From JARYGU01 sp033795365 (GTDB lineage: Bacteria; Pseudomonadota; Alphaproteobacteria; Rhizobiales; Rhizobiaceae), in contig JARYGU010000031.1 of the NCBI GenBank assembly GCA_033795365.1, positions 1 to 47,449 of the forward strand: DNA of 47,449 nt, read 5' to 3'. How positions within the stretch are numbered: position 1 is the first letter of the stretch; each line of letters starts with the position of its first letter. Under the pieces are notes generated by a model. It saw only the letters and a program-made list of their open reading frames with translations. It did no database searches and was not told the DNA's origin. A program made the position numbers and the translations under genes. Below are positions 35,180 to 45,100 of this stretch, one piece after another.

Positions 35180-36855
35180 ATGAGACTGACGCGACGTGTC
35201 CGCAGCTTTTTCCGTGAGGAAGCATGGGACTTTCCCGAGCATGAAAGACCAATGGTCGCGGGGTCGCCGGCGACGCCAGAGCATGTCCTGACGCTGCGGA
35301 TCGCCTATGCCCTCGTCGCAATTCTGGTTGGCCTGACAGGCGGACTGGGCAACGCCCTCGTCATGGTCAATATCGCGGAGCTCCAAACGGGCTTGGCGTT
35401 GAGCTCCGTTCAGGCGGCCTGGCTGCCAACGGCCTATGCCATGACCAATATTTCTGCCAATCTGCTGCTGATCAAGTTCCGCCAGCAGTATGGTCTGCGT
35501 GTATTCACGCTGGTTGCCCTCGGCCTGTATGCTCTCCTCTCCCTTACCTATCTGTTGACCGCAGATCACTGGCTTACACTCGCCATCAGGGCTGCAAGCG
35601 GCTTTGTTGCGGCGGCGTTAACGCCGCTGTCTTTGTTCTACGTGATGCAGGCCCTTCCGGGCCGTTGGCGCGTCAGGGGGCTGATACTTGGCCTCGGTGT
35701 CTCGCAATGCGCGTTCCCTCTCGCAAGCGTCATCTCGCCGTGGCTGTCTGTCAGCTCGCATTGGCAGTCGATATTTCTGCTCGAAGCCGGCTCGCATTTC
35801 TCTCTTTCGCAGCCGTTGGGGCATTCCGGCTGCCACCCGCCGAGCGAGAGCGGGTGTTCGAACCTTTGGATTTCCTCACCTTCCTGCTTTTGGGTGGTAG
35901 CCTCGCTCTGATTGCAGCAGTGTTGGGGCTCGGACGACTGGAAGGATGGCTCGAGGCGCCTTGGATCATTTGGTTTCTGTCGCTCGCGCTTCCGATGATC
36001 ATCAGCGCGCTGATACTCGAGAACGGCCGGACCGCACCCCTCCTCAACCTGCGCTGGCTCGGGAGCGGTGACATCGTCCGCTTTGCTTTTGCAATTCTCA
36101 TGGCCAGGATCGTCCTTGCCGAACAGACTGTTGCAACCAGGTTTTTGACGTCGCTGGGAGGCAGCGACCAACACCTCGGAGCACTCTCGATCGTCACCTT
36201 TGTCAGCGCTGTTGCCGGCGTGATCGCGAGCGCAATCACGGTGGATGTCGAAAAACTGGTGATGCCCATGATGCTGGCGGTCACCGCAATAGCTGCCGCG
36301 ACACTTGCCGACAGCTCGGCTACGAGTCTTGAGCATCTGCCCTGGTTTTATTTGTCCCAAGCGGTGATCTCATTCGCGGACATGTTCTTTCTCGGGCCGG
36401 CACTGGTGTTAGGCATCACGAGCGCGTTGCAGAAAGGCAGCCGAGAACTCTTGAGTTTTATCGTCCTGTTTGGGGCGATCAATTCGATTGGCGCCCTCAC
36501 CGGCCAGGCCTTGTTCGGAGCCTATATCGACGGCATCGCGACTGTTTCGCGAGATTGGGTCCTTGCCCATCAGAACGCCTTGCGCTTGGCAGCGGTGTTG
36601 GCTTTCTTAACGGCGGCCTATCTTGCTGTGCTCCTCGCAATTCGTATCCGCCATAAGCTGGCGGAAATCCGCCGGGAAAAACAGGTGTCCACTAGGGGTG
36701 CTGGTCCTTTCGATCCGGTTCGTCCGCCTAAGCGGCAGTCAGGAATGCCTTGGCACCTGCCGACCCTTTCGTTTCGGGCACGTGTGGTCTTGAGCGCTTT
36801 AGCAACAACCGGGGCAATACTTCTTTTGGTCGCAGTGTGGCCGCAGGGGCGCTAG
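35180..36855 (+). pseudogene. MFS transporter, frameshifted
   Basis: A major facilitator superfamily permease in two frames. The first part (MRLTRRVRSFFREEAW...) has hydrophobic segments such as LRIAYALVAILVGLTGGLGN and LVALGLYALLSLTYLLTA. The second, from about 35790, continues LAFLSFAAVGAFRLPPAERE and ends IRIRHKLAEIRR with a long tail. One missing base near 35789-35791 (GAAGCCGGCTCG should read GAAGCCGGNCTCG) restores one 558-residue protein with about 14 membrane segments, as in DHA2-type exporters. The rest of the sequence is good, so an assembly error is possible. It is divergent from the pirin gene and probably moves the compound that the neighbouring enzymes act on. Confidence 0.7.
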
Positions 36856-36976
36856 GCGATATCCATGGCGTGGATGTCCACCCATACCGTTTATCGATTT
36901 CGTCGCAGTGCCGGGATCGATTAGATCTTGCTCAGGACGCAGGTAGCGTCCCGTAACGTGATTTGGAGCATTGCAG

Positions 36977-38077
36977 ATGTCGGATAAGAAATTTCGTGTG
37001 GGTATTGTTGGAGCAGACACTCACGCAAGTTGGGCAGGCGCATCGCACGTGCCAGCCCTGGCGTCACAAACTCACCTGACGCTGGCGGCAGTCGCGACCC
37101 GACGGGAGGAAAGCGCCAAGGCGGCGGCCGAAGCATTCGGCGCAGAACTCTGGTTTGCCGATCCCTACGCGATGATCAGCGACGAAACCATTGACGTCAT
37201 CACGGTCGCCGTGAAGGTGCCGGCGCACAAGGATCTCGTGATGGCCGCCTTGCACGCGGGTAAAGCCGTCTATTGCGAAGCGCCTCTAGGCGCAACGCTG
37301 GCGGAAACAAACGAAATGGCCGCAGCAGTCGGGTCTTTGCATACCGCGATCGGCTTGCAAGGTCGGCATAATCCTGCCGTCCGACGGGCGGCGGAACTGG
37401 TCGCGTCAGGAAAGCTAGGTCGCTTGATGTCCGCCCGTGTCGGCGCAACCACGTTCGGCTACGGTCCGCAATCTCCGAGCATGTACGACTATTTCAACAA
37501 GGCCGCTTCTGGCGCCAGCTTCATGACGATTACGGCAGGCCACGTGCTGGACGTCATCGAGGCTGTGCTCGGCAACATTGTGGAGGTCGATGCGCGCACG
37601 GAACTGCTCTGGCCGGAGATCGAGATCGTCGATACAGGCGAGACTTCACAGCGAGAGATTCCGGATCATCTCGATCTGATCGCCAAGACGGCAAGCGGTG
37701 CGCCTGTATCCGTGCAGATTCTGGCCGGTGTACCTGCTGATGAGGCGAGTTTTGTATTCGAGATCCGTGGTTCGCAGGGCTGGCTGAAGCTGACCGGCAA
37801 TCATCTGGCAGGCGTACAGGTCGGAGACATTTTACTTTCATCGGGCCTGGAATTCGCTGCGCCCGATAGGCCGGTCGCGAACGGTGTCGGCCCAACAGCG
37901 GCCGATTTCTGGGCAGGAGCCGCTATCAATGTCGGGGAGGTCTATGCGTCCCTGGGGCGCGATCTGACGAATGGTACATACACCACTCCCGGTTTCGACC
38001 ATGCCCGCCATAACAGCCGTTTGATCGCGGCCGTCGAGCTTGCGGCAAGAACTGGCGAACGGCAGCACATCGTGTAA
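36977..38077 (+). CDS. Gfo/Idh/MocA family oxidoreductase
   Basis: A 366-residue NAD(P)-dependent sugar or inositol type oxidoreductase. The Rossmann start is RVGIVGADTHASWAGASHVP, followed by AVATRREESAKAAAEAFGAE. The usual EKP is replaced by VYCEAPLGATLAETNEMA, so the usual active-site Lys is not conserved, and the C-terminal alpha/beta domain follows. ATG at 36977 has GGAG about 9 bases upstream. It is on the same strand as the MFS gene 121 bases upstream. A strong hairpin lies in the 126-base gap before the aldo/keto reductase gene. The altered EKP suggests atypical catalysis. Substrate unknown. Confidence 0.85.
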   Translation: MSDKKFRVGIVGADTHASWAGASHVPALASQTHLTLAAVATRREESAKAAAEAFGAELWFADPYAMISDETIDVITVAVKVPAHKDLVMAALHAGKAVYCEAPLGATLAETNEMAAAVGSLHTAIGLQGRHNPAVRRAAELVASGKLGRLMSARVGATTFGYGPQSPSMYDYFNKAASGASFMTITAGHVLDVIEAVLGNIVEVDARTELLWPEIEIVDTGETSQREIPDHLDLIAKTASGAPVSVQILAGVPADEASFVFEIRGSQGWLKLTGNHLAGVQVGDILLSSGLEFAAPDRPVANGVGPTAADFWAGAAINVGEVYASLGRDLTNGTYTTPGFDHARHNSRLIAAVELAARTGERQHIV

Positions 38078-38090
38078 GGCGCCGCAGAAA

Positions 38091-38119
38091 GGCTCGGCAT
38101 TCGCAACGAATGTCGAGCC
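38091..38119. repeat. 13-bp hairpin between oxidoreductase genes
   Basis: GGCTCGGCATTCG and CGAATGTCGAGCC pair over 13 bases with one wobble and a 3-base loop. It lies 14-42 bases after the Gfo/Idh/MocA stop. There is no T-run, so it is more likely an mRNA-stabilising or REP-type stem than a full terminator. Confidence 0.55.
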
Positions 38120-38203
38120 GGCCGTGAGCGCAATCAGTGTGGAAACGCGCGCAACAAAGCGAGCGCCGGCAATCTCGGAGATACCAGAAAGAAGGACGAC
38201 ATC

Positions 38204-39259
38204 ATGCAAATGCGCAAGCTGGGTGAAAGCGGGTTGTTCGTGTCGGAATTGTGTTTCGGCGCCATGACATTCGGCGGAACTGACGGATTATGGGGAAAGG
38301 TGGGAAGACTTGGACAGGGGGATGCCGATGCACTGGTCAAGGCCGCTCTCGACGCCGGCATAAACCTGTTCGATACGGCAAACGTCTATGCGCACGGACG
38401 CAGCGAAGAAATACTGGGACGCTCGCTGAAGAACCTTGGTGTGTCGCGCCGGGATGTCGTGATCGCCACCAAAGTCGCCTCCGCCATGGGTGACGGACCA
38501 AACCATCGCGGCGCTTCGCGGGGGCATGTAATTTCCGAATGTCGGGCAAGCCTCGGCCGGCTGGGTCTGGACCACATCGATCTATACCAGATCCACGCAT
38601 TCGATTCCGCGACACCGATCGAGGAAACGCTGGAGGCGCTCGATACACTCGTGCGGGCCGGGGACGTCCGTTACATCGGCCTTTCGAACTGGGCCGCGTG
38701 GCAGATCATGAAGGCGATCGGGATAACACGCGCCAGAGCCCTCGCACCTATCACGTCACTGCAGGCATATTATACGCTTGTCGGGCGCGATCTGGAGCGC
38801 GAGATCGGCCCGCTGCTCTCATCGGAACGTGTTGGCCTCATGGTCTGGAGTCCGCTTGCCGGCGGCTATCTCACCGGAAAGTATTCTTCCGGTGGCAACG
38901 CAGCAGGCGGTCGACAGACGGAACTGGATTTTCCACCCATCGATCGCATCCGGGGAGAGCCGCTGATCGCGGTCCTTAAAGCTGTCGCGGAGAAACACGG
39001 CTCCAGCCCGGCACAAATCGCGATCGCCTGGTTGCTGAAGCAAAGCGTCGTCTCGACCATCATCATCGGCGCCAAGCGCGTCGAGCAATTGCAGGAAAAC
39101 ATTCGGGCCGCATCGATTGACCTGGACGATGACGACATGGCGAAGCTCGATGCGGTCAGCCGTCTTCCCGTCGAGTATCCTGGCTGGTTGCTGAACGCCG
39201 AAACGGACACTCGCGCTGACATAGAGAATATGCTTGAGATCGATGAAGGATGGGCTTAA
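38204..39259 (+). CDS. aldo/keto reductase
   Basis: A 351-residue NADPH-dependent aldo/keto reductase of the AKR12/AKR11-like family, reducing aldehydes or ketones. Catalytic residues are visible: Asp in NLFDTANVYAHGRSEE, with Tyr in the same segment, Lys in DVVIATKVASAMG and His near LYQIHAFDS. The cofactor-binding end is STIIIGAKRVEQLQENI. ATG at 38204 has GAAGGA 7 bases upstream. The stop overlaps the LysR start by one base, so regulator and enzyme are co-expressed. Confidence 0.9.
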   Translation: MQMRKLGESGLFVSELCFGAMTFGGTDGLWGKVGRLGQGDADALVKAALDAGINLFDTANVYAHGRSEEILGRSLKNLGVSRRDVVIATKVASAMGDGPNHRGASRGHVISECRASLGRLGLDHIDLYQIHAFDSATPIEETLEALDTLVRAGDVRYIGLSNWAAWQIMKAIGITRARALAPITSLQAYYTLVGRDLEREIGPLLSSERVGLMVWSPLAGGYLTGKYSSGGNAAGGRQTELDFPPIDRIRGEPLIAVLKAVAEKHGSSPAQIAIAWLLKQSVVSTIIIGAKRVEQLQENIRAASIDLDDDDMAKLDAVSRLPVEYPGWLLNAETDTRADIENMLEIDEGWA

Positions 39260-40227
39260 TGATCCATGCCATGAATTTACATGGTATCGATCTCAATCTT
39301 CTGGTAGCCTTTGATGCTCTCAATTCCGAGCGCAATGTGACACGTGCCGGAAGCCGTATCGGCCGCACCCAGCCGGCCATGAGCGCGGCTTTATCGAGAT
39401 TGCGGTTTCTGCTGCGCGACGAATTGTTCGTTCGTGGGCCGACCGGTCTTCAACCTACACCGCGCGCTGTAGAACTTGCCGAACCTATCTCGCTTGCTTT
39501 GCGGGAAATTCAGCGGACATTGCAATTCACACAGGGTTTTGATCCCGGCAAATCGACCATGTCTTTTTCCATTGCCGTTTCAGCACATGCAGGTTCAGTC
39601 ATATTGCCGCGCCTCCTGTCACTGCTTGAGGAAAAAGCCCCCGGCATTGATATCAAGGTGAGGGATTATAGCAGCCGCGATGATGCGATTTCCCTGCTCG
39701 ATAGCGGCGGCGTCGATCTGACGGTCGGAATTCCTCCCGCGCCCACGAGCCGGATCCTGAGTGCCCGTCTTTTCCAGGAGCGATTTGTTTGTATCCTGAG
39801 GAAGGATCATCCAATCCTCGGCCGCCCTTTCGATGCCCAGACGTTTCTGTCTCTGACACATATCCTGGTCGCCCCCGACAATGAGGGCCTGGATGTTGCC
39901 GATGCCGCATTGGCTTCGAAGAATTTCAGGAGGCGCGCGGCCGTGACCATTCCCCATATGCATGCCGCGCCGGCATTGGTTGCAGCGTCGGATATGGTTG
40001 CGACAGTCATCGAAAGCGTCGTTGCTCATTCAGGCTTTGCAGAGCGTCTCGCTGTCTTCGATTTCCCGCTCCCCCTAAACCCGATACCATTCGTGCTGTC
40101 GTGGCATCGTCGCAATGACGGGCACCCGGCACAGCAGTGGCTGAGAAACGGTCTGCTCGCCGCGTTTCCCCACGTGTGGCTCGCTTCAGAAAATATCTGC
40201 AGCGATCTTGCCCAGCAGTACTATTAG
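39259..40227 (+). CDS. LysR-family transcriptional regulator
   Basis: A 322-residue LysR regulator of the NodD/PcaQ-like type. The HTH is complete (LNLLVAFDALNSERNVTRAG, SRIGRTQPAMSAALSRLRFL), followed by the effector domain starting about residue 95. ATG at 39259 overlaps the aldo/keto reductase stop, with AAGGA about 8 bases upstream; a later ATG at 39271 (MNLHGIDLNLL) may be the true start. It ends the MFS-Gfo-AKR row and probably controls that unit. Inducer unknown. Confidence 0.88.
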   Translation: MIHAMNLHGIDLNLLVAFDALNSERNVTRAGSRIGRTQPAMSAALSRLRFLLRDELFVRGPTGLQPTPRAVELAEPISLALREIQRTLQFTQGFDPGKSTMSFSIAVSAHAGSVILPRLLSLLEEKAPGIDIKVRDYSSRDDAISLLDSGGVDLTVGIPPAPTSRILSARLFQERFVCILRKDHPILGRPFDAQTFLSLTHILVAPDNEGLDVADAALASKNFRRRAAVTIPHMHAAPALVAASDMVATVIESVVAHSGFAERLAVFDFPLPLNPIPFVLSWHRRNDGHPAQQWLRNGLLAAFPHVWLASENICSDLAQQYY

Positions 40228-40281
40228 GCGGCCATCCGTATCGCCGCCAAGCAGCTCAGAACGCGGAACGCTCAATTGGCA

Positions 40282-41001
40282 TCACACAGCCATCGGCGTC
40301 TGATGCACGACGATTGGCGCATGGAAAGGAACGCGGTCGTAAAGGTCAACGATGTCCTGGTTCATAAGGCGGACGCAGCCGGATGAAACAGCCTTGCCGA
40401 TGGATTGCCATTCGGGATTGCCGTGGAGACGATACAGCGTATCTTCTCCATTTTGGAAAATATAAAGGGCCCGAGCGCCTAGGGGGTTATGGAGACCAGG
40501 ATCCATCCCTCCGTTTGCGACAGAGTATTTTTCCAGTTCGGGTTGCCGGGCAATCATCTCGCTTGGCGGCTTCCATCTTGGCCAATGCTGACGCCAGTGG
40601 ATATATCCGTTCCCTTCCCACGAAAATCCGTCGCGGCCGATGCCAACGCCGTATCGTAACGCGCTTCCGCCGTTTTCCACCAGATAGAGAAATCGCCTTG
40701 GCGTATCGACGACAACAGTTCCTGGCGCCTCCCCGGTCGGGTCAGCGACGCGCTGCCTGAGATATTCCGGGTTCATTCGCTCAAAAGGAACTGCGGGAAC
40801 GAAATGTCCGCCGTCTTCAAATGCGGCGTAACGGGAAGCGAGTTCCGGGTCGATCGGTGAAGGCATTGGATCGGTAATTCGCTGAGGCGAGTTCGACGCC
40901 GATCTTTCTTGCACTGTTGTGCATCCGCCGAGTATTGCCGGCGCCGCCAGAGAGCCGAGTACGAACGTACGGCGAGATATGAAACTGTTTGGATTCTGCA
41001 T
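40282..41001 (-). CDS. exported L,D-transpeptidase (YkuD)
   Basis: A 239-residue peptidoglycan-modifying enzyme of the ErfK/YbiS/YkuD type. The signal has a Tat-like SRRTFVLGSLAAPAILGGC, which ends in a lipobox (LGGC), so it may be a lipoprotein exported folded. The catalytic domain runs from VVVDTPRRFLYLVENGGSAL through RLHGNPEWQSIGKAVSSGCV with the catalytic Cys and RLMNQDIVDLYDRV. ATG at 41001 is used because it begins the signal; the longer frame to 41235 is not supported. It forms 3-3 crosslinks or anchors lipoproteins. Confidence 0.85.
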   Translation of the reverse strand: MQNPNSFISRRTFVLGSLAAPAILGGCTTVQERSASNSPQRITDPMPSPIDPELASRYAAFEDGGHFVPAVPFERMNPEYLRQRVADPTGEAPGTVVVDTPRRFLYLVENGGSALRYGVGIGRDGFSWEGNGYIHWRQHWPRWKPPSEMIARQPELEKYSVANGGMDPGLHNPLGARALYIFQNGEDTLYRLHGNPEWQSIGKAVSSGCVRLMNQDIVDLYDRVPFHAPIVVHQTPMAV

Positions 41002-41128
41002 TATGGAAAGTGACCTTCGGGTTGGGCCTGGCATACATTGCTTGAATCGCACAGTATCCCCCCTCCGACCGAACATTCCATATCTGCATGAGTGATAGCC
41101 CTCATAACCGTCGGCTATGCCGTGACCG

Positions 41129-42046
41129 CTACCGCTGCTCCGCTGAGATCCCTTCAATGGTTCTGAGTCGCGGCATGACGAAGTCCGTAAATGCTCTAAC
41201 GACCGGTCGCATAAACTTTGTGGACGGATAAGCAAGGAAAGCTTCGGTAGATCGGAGCCAATATTCGGGAAGCACCCTTACAAGTTCGCCGCTGGCCAGC
41301 AACTCCGATACGAGGTTCTTCTGCACCAGTCCAACGCCCCGACCACGTAAAAGTGCTGCGATCATCACATGCGCATTGTTCGTTGTGAGTATCGGCCTGA
41401 CGACAACGTCCTCAGCGCGCCCGCCTGGTCCCAACAGGGAAATGGTGCTGCGCTGAGCGAGCATCTTCGGGGTACCGATGACGTCAAGCTCCGAAAGCCG
41501 TTGGGTGTCTTCGATCCCGCCCACCTGTTTCAGGTAACGAGGCGACGCGACGAGAAATCGCTCCACCCACCCGATGCGGCGCGCGATGACCTCCTGATCC
41601 TCGATTTTTCCGTAATGAAGCGACAAATCGAAGTTATCATAGACCAAGTCGATGGTGCGCTCATCGAGAGCCAGTTCAACGGATATCCCGCAATACTCAT
41701 CTTGAAATTCGCCCACAATCCGTTCGAGATGGCCGACACCAATGCAAGATGGGGCGTGAATTCTCAGATTGCCTTCAATCTCGCCCGTGTTGATGCGAAC
41801 GCCCTCCAGCGCCGCGTCGATCGACGCGATCGCAATGCGGCTGGCCTCGTACAATTCGAGCCCTTGCGCCGTCGGGCGTACGATTTTCGACGAGCGCTCC
41901 AAAAGCCTGGCTTGAACGTGCCGTTCGAGGTTCGAAATATGCTTCGTAACCGCCGGCTGCGTTACCCCAAGGTCCCGTGCCGCAGCAGTAATCGACCCCT
42001 TCTCGACGGTGCGGATGAAGGCTTTTAAAGCAACGTTGATATCCAT
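41129..42046 (-). CDS. LysR-family transcriptional regulator
   Basis: A 305-residue LysR regulator. The HTH is typical (LKAFIRTVEKGSITAAARDL, GVTQPAVTKHISNLERHVQA), followed by the effector domain. ATG at 42046 has only a weak ribosome site. A strong dyad at 42057-42086, directly upstream, is a likely autoregulation site. It lies upstream of, and on the same strand as, the L,D-transpeptidase, which may be a target, but this is only positional. Confidence 0.88.
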   Translation of the reverse strand: MDINVALKAFIRTVEKGSITAAARDLGVTQPAVTKHISNLERHVQARLLERSSKIVRPTAQGLELYEASRIAIASIDAALEGVRINTGEIEGNLRIHAPSCIGVGHLERIVGEFQDEYCGISVELALDERTIDLVYDNFDLSLHYGKIEDQEVIARRIGWVERFLVASPRYLKQVGGIEDTQRLSELDVIGTPKMLAQRSTISLLGPGGRAEDVVVRPILTTNNAHVMIAALLRGRGVGLVQKNLVSELLASGELVRVLPEYWLRSTEAFLAYPSTKFMRPVVRAFTDFVMPRLRTIEGISAEQR

Positions 42047-42056
42047 GGTATTGCTC

Positions 42057-42086
42057 TTGGTTATAATTGACCCCGATCATAACCAA
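42057..42086. promoter_or_regulatory. LysR-type dyad operator
   Basis: TTGGTTAT and ATAACCAA are a perfect 8-bp inverted repeat with a 14-base spacer, 11-40 bases upstream of the LysR start. This is the size and place of a LysR autoregulatory box. Confidence 0.6.
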
Positions 42087-42208
42087 TGATTGGAATATGG
42101 CTTGATGATGTCTAGGCATTGGGAGAGGGGCGAATTTCAACCTCATCGATCCCTTGCCAACCGCAATCGGTCAATCATCTCACGATTGGACCAGCGCAAA
42201 CCGGGCAA

Positions 42209-42958
42209 TCACCGTTTGGATTCCAGCCCGCTGTTGATTTCCCTCAGAAAGCGTTTCTGCTGATCGTTGGTATTCTCCAGGGCATGAAGCCAGAGCAGCG
42301 TTGCTGCCTGATGCTTCCTACCGCCCCTCAACGCGTTGTCGAAGTCTCTCATCCATGATCCAAGATGGGCGATGTAATCATCCGCAAGCACTGAAATCTC
42401 GTCCTCGTCACTATCTGGCCCCAACGCGTCGAAACGATTCCCCAGCTCTCGCACGGTAGCGCCATATTCGAGATCCGCGAGTTGGTCATAGAGCCGGGCC
42501 AGTTCTACGCGCTGCCCTTCATCCAAAAGGTGTGACAGGAGTACGGATTGCTCCCGACCGGCCCGCACCGCTTTAGGCTCTCGCCCGACCTCCAGCGGCA
42601 TCAGAGACGCAGCGAATTCCGGCGCCATGTCGGGCGGTCCTTTGCCGTCGCGCAACGCTGCCACAAGTCGGCGTTGATGCTCCAGAAGTTCGATCTGCCG
42701 CGTGAGCCCCTCAAGAAGAGCGTCCAAACTGTCCTCGCTCATTTCGGTACGACCGTCGAGAAACGCTGGGATTTGCGAGAGCGAAATACCGAGCGCGGTC
42801 AATCGAACGATACGCAGCAGCCGGATCAGATGCGGCAGGCCGTAAATGCGATACCCATTATCCGTCCTTGGCGGCTCCGGCAAAAGTCCGATCTGGTGGT
42901 AGTGCCGCAGCGTGCGGATACTCACGCCCGCCAGTCCTGCTATCTCCTTGCTGTGCAT
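42209..42958 (-). CDS. MerR-family transcriptional regulator
   Basis: A 249-residue MerR regulator. The winged HTH is clear (MHSKEIAGLAGVSIRTLRHY, HQIGLLPEPPRTDNGYRIYG), followed by a coiled coil (LTRQIELLEHQRRLVAALRD). The C-terminal 130 residues, with no metal-binding cysteines, form a TipAS-like effector domain that would bind a small molecule or peptide. GGGGGG lies just before the ATG. It follows the S9 peptidase stop by 9 bases, so they are one operon, and the peptidase may be its target. Confidence 0.85.
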   Translation of the reverse strand: MHSKEIAGLAGVSIRTLRHYHQIGLLPEPPRTDNGYRIYGLPHLIRLLRIVRLTALGISLSQIPAFLDGRTEMSEDSLDALLEGLTRQIELLEHQRRLVAALRDGKGPPDMAPEFAASLMPLEVGREPKAVRAGREQSVLLSHLLDEGQRVELARLYDQLADLEYGATVRELGNRFDALGPDSDEDEISVLADDYIAHLGSWMRDFDNALRGGRKHQAATLLWLHALENTNDQQKRFLREINSGLESKR

Positions 42959-42967
42959 GAGCCCCCC

Positions 42968-44872
42968 TCAGTGCTCGCCCCTCAAATGCCGTGCCAGAAA
43001 GCGCTCGATCCTTTGATAAAGTTCGATATTGCTATCCTCATTGATGAACCAGTGCCCTTCGCGCTCGTTCAGAAGATAGTCAACCTCCACACCATTGGCG
43101 CGTACCGTTTCCGCCACCAGATCCGCCTGTGCCTGTGCGACACGTACGTCGTTGGCGCCGTGGACCACCAAAAGCGGTTTGGAGATGCAATCAAGCCGGC
43201 TTGCCGGCGAGCGCGCAAGCATGTCGCGGTTCTGCGTCTCGATGTCTGGATCGCCCATGTAAGTAAGGTAGGTGTTGATCAGCGCAGGCCGCACGAATGG
43301 GACGGCCCCATCCACAAGCACGCGGAGATCGGACATGCCGGAATAGTCGATAGCGGCAGCGAATCGCTCGGGCGTGAAGCTGGCGCCCACCAGCGCGGCA
43401 TAACCGCCATAGGAGCAACCGTAGATCGCCACCCGCGCCGGGTCGGCAATACCCTGTCCGATCAGCCAGTCGAGCCCGTCGATCAGGTCGTCATGCATAC
43501 GCCCGGAGAACTCCCCGATCGCGGCTTGCATGAACGCCTTGCCGTAGCCGGTCGAGCCGCGAAAATTCACCTGCAGCACGGCATAGCCGCGGTTGGCAAA
43601 GAACTGCACTTCCGGATCATAAATGCAGGCATCGCGATACCACGGCCCGCCATGTACCAGAAGCACGGTCGGCAGCGCACACGGCTCATTCCTGGCATCG
43701 AACCCGACGGGCAGCGTGACATGGCACGGCAACGTCAATCCGTCGCGCGACGTCACATCGATGGGTCGTACGCTCGCCAGCCGCTCGGCTGAGAGTTCTG
43801 AAAATCGCTCGCCAAGCGCCTGCGCGTCGCCGCTCTCATGATCGTAAAGCCATGTCGTGCCGGGATGCCGGTCATCCCAAAATTCGACTACCCATTTTCC
43901 CCCACCGGCATCGCAGGAAATGTGCCCTATTTCCCCGGCTGACAGCCGCTGTAAGCTATCTAGCACGGCGGCAAAATGCGGGTTCAGCGGCCGTATCTGC
44001 TGTCTTTTGCCAAGGTACCGTAATCCCAGCAGCTCGCCTGTCACAGGATTGGTGATCAGGCTGGAGGGAAAGCGCGGATCGGCCTCAGGTCGCGGCGTAT
44101 CGAGGCTGCAATCGGGTTGGCTGTCGATTACCCTTTGCCTGCCCGTCGCAAGGTCGATGGCGGCAAGATAGGTGTGGTCGCTCCCCGTATTGCAGCCGAC
44201 GAAGATGCTCTTTCCATCCGCCGCAACCATCAGCGGCATCGGCCCGATTGGCTGGTCGCGCCCCTTCAGCTTGGCCAAAGTGGTGAAAGTCCCGTCTTCG
44301 TAGCGAGCCAGTTCGTGGTCACCCGCGTCGTCGATGATAAAGGCGTGCATCGGACCGTTTGGTATAACGATCCAGCGTACGAAGCGATCAGGACTTTCTG
44401 CAGCGATCCTGGTTTCCCCATTTTCGATATCGACCTCGTACAGGTCGATCAGGCCCGGACTTCTGAGGTTCATCTGCACGAAAGCCTTGCCTGGAAGCGC
44501 GGCGGAAAAGTCCAGACCCATCACCCGCACGCCCGCAAAAGGCGTCAAGTCGACGGTTCGCGCCTTCCCGCAAACCGTCTCTGCCCCGTCCACCTCTACG
44601 CGATGAAGGTGCCAGTTCTCGTCGCCCCGGCTGTCCTGCACGAAGAGAATGTAGCGAGCATCAGGCGTCCAACTAAAGCCGTCGATACTGCGCGTGTCAT
44701 CACCCGTCAATCGCCGCGCCGCGCCTTGTCCGATAGGCCGCACCCAGATGTTCAACCGCCCACGCCAGGGCGCTAGATAGGCCACCAGCCGGCCATCGGG
44801 AGAAATCTGCGCCCGCGAAAATTCTGGCGTTCCAAACAGCGTTTCAATTGGGATGAGATCAGGAGCAGTCAT
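42968..44872 (-). CDS. S9 family (prolyl oligopeptidase-type) peptidase
   Basis: A 634-residue serine peptidase of the S9C/acylaminoacyl type. The N-terminal 370 residues are a beta-propeller with WD/TolB-like repeats (AQISPDGRLVAYLAPWRGRL, GFSWTPDARYILFVQDSRGD). The C-terminal alpha/beta hydrolase has the oxyanion region VLLVHGGPW, the nucleophile Ser in IYGCSYGGYAALVG, Asp in VVHGANDVRVAQAQ and His in NEREGHWFINE, so the triad is complete. No signal peptide, so it is cytoplasmic and degrades peptides. It is the first gene of an operon with a MerR regulator. Confidence 0.9.
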   Translation of the reverse strand: MTAPDLIPIETLFGTPEFSRAQISPDGRLVAYLAPWRGRLNIWVRPIGQGAARRLTGDDTRSIDGFSWTPDARYILFVQDSRGDENWHLHRVEVDGAETVCGKARTVDLTPFAGVRVMGLDFSAALPGKAFVQMNLRSPGLIDLYEVDIENGETRIAAESPDRFVRWIVIPNGPMHAFIIDDAGDHELARYEDGTFTTLAKLKGRDQPIGPMPLMVAADGKSIFVGCNTGSDHTYLAAIDLATGRQRVIDSQPDCSLDTPRPEADPRFPSSLITNPVTGELLGLRYLGKRQQIRPLNPHFAAVLDSLQRLSAGEIGHISCDAGGGKWVVEFWDDRHPGTTWLYDHESGDAQALGERFSELSAERLASVRPIDVTSRDGLTLPCHVTLPVGFDARNEPCALPTVLLVHGGPWYRDACIYDPEVQFFANRGYAVLQVNFRGSTGYGKAFMQAAIGEFSGRMHDDLIDGLDWLIGQGIADPARVAIYGCSYGGYAALVGASFTPERFAAAIDYSGMSDLRVLVDGAVPFVRPALINTYLTYMGDPDIETQNRDMLARSPASRLDCISKPLLVVHGANDVRVAQAQADLVAETVRANGVEVDYLLNEREGHWFINEDSNIELYQRIERFLARHLRGEH

Positions 44873-45100
44873 GTCGAACCTCGCATCGTCGACGGACCAC
44901 GATACCTAACGGGCCGCCCACACTAAGACAAAATCGACACACTGCCTAAACTATGACGTTACGTCGGAGTCAACGGTGAGAGCAGGCTTGGTCCGGCACT
45001 CACGTAATTTCTGCGTAACTGTGAAAACTCATAAGCGTCCGGCGGGAACGCGCTTCGCTCTCGCAATCCAATGAACTTATCGAGAAAGAAGGTACATCAA

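Noticed and set aside
42548..43792. 414-codon plus-strand open frame
   Set aside because: It is antisense to the S9 peptidase and MerR genes and shows no family motif.
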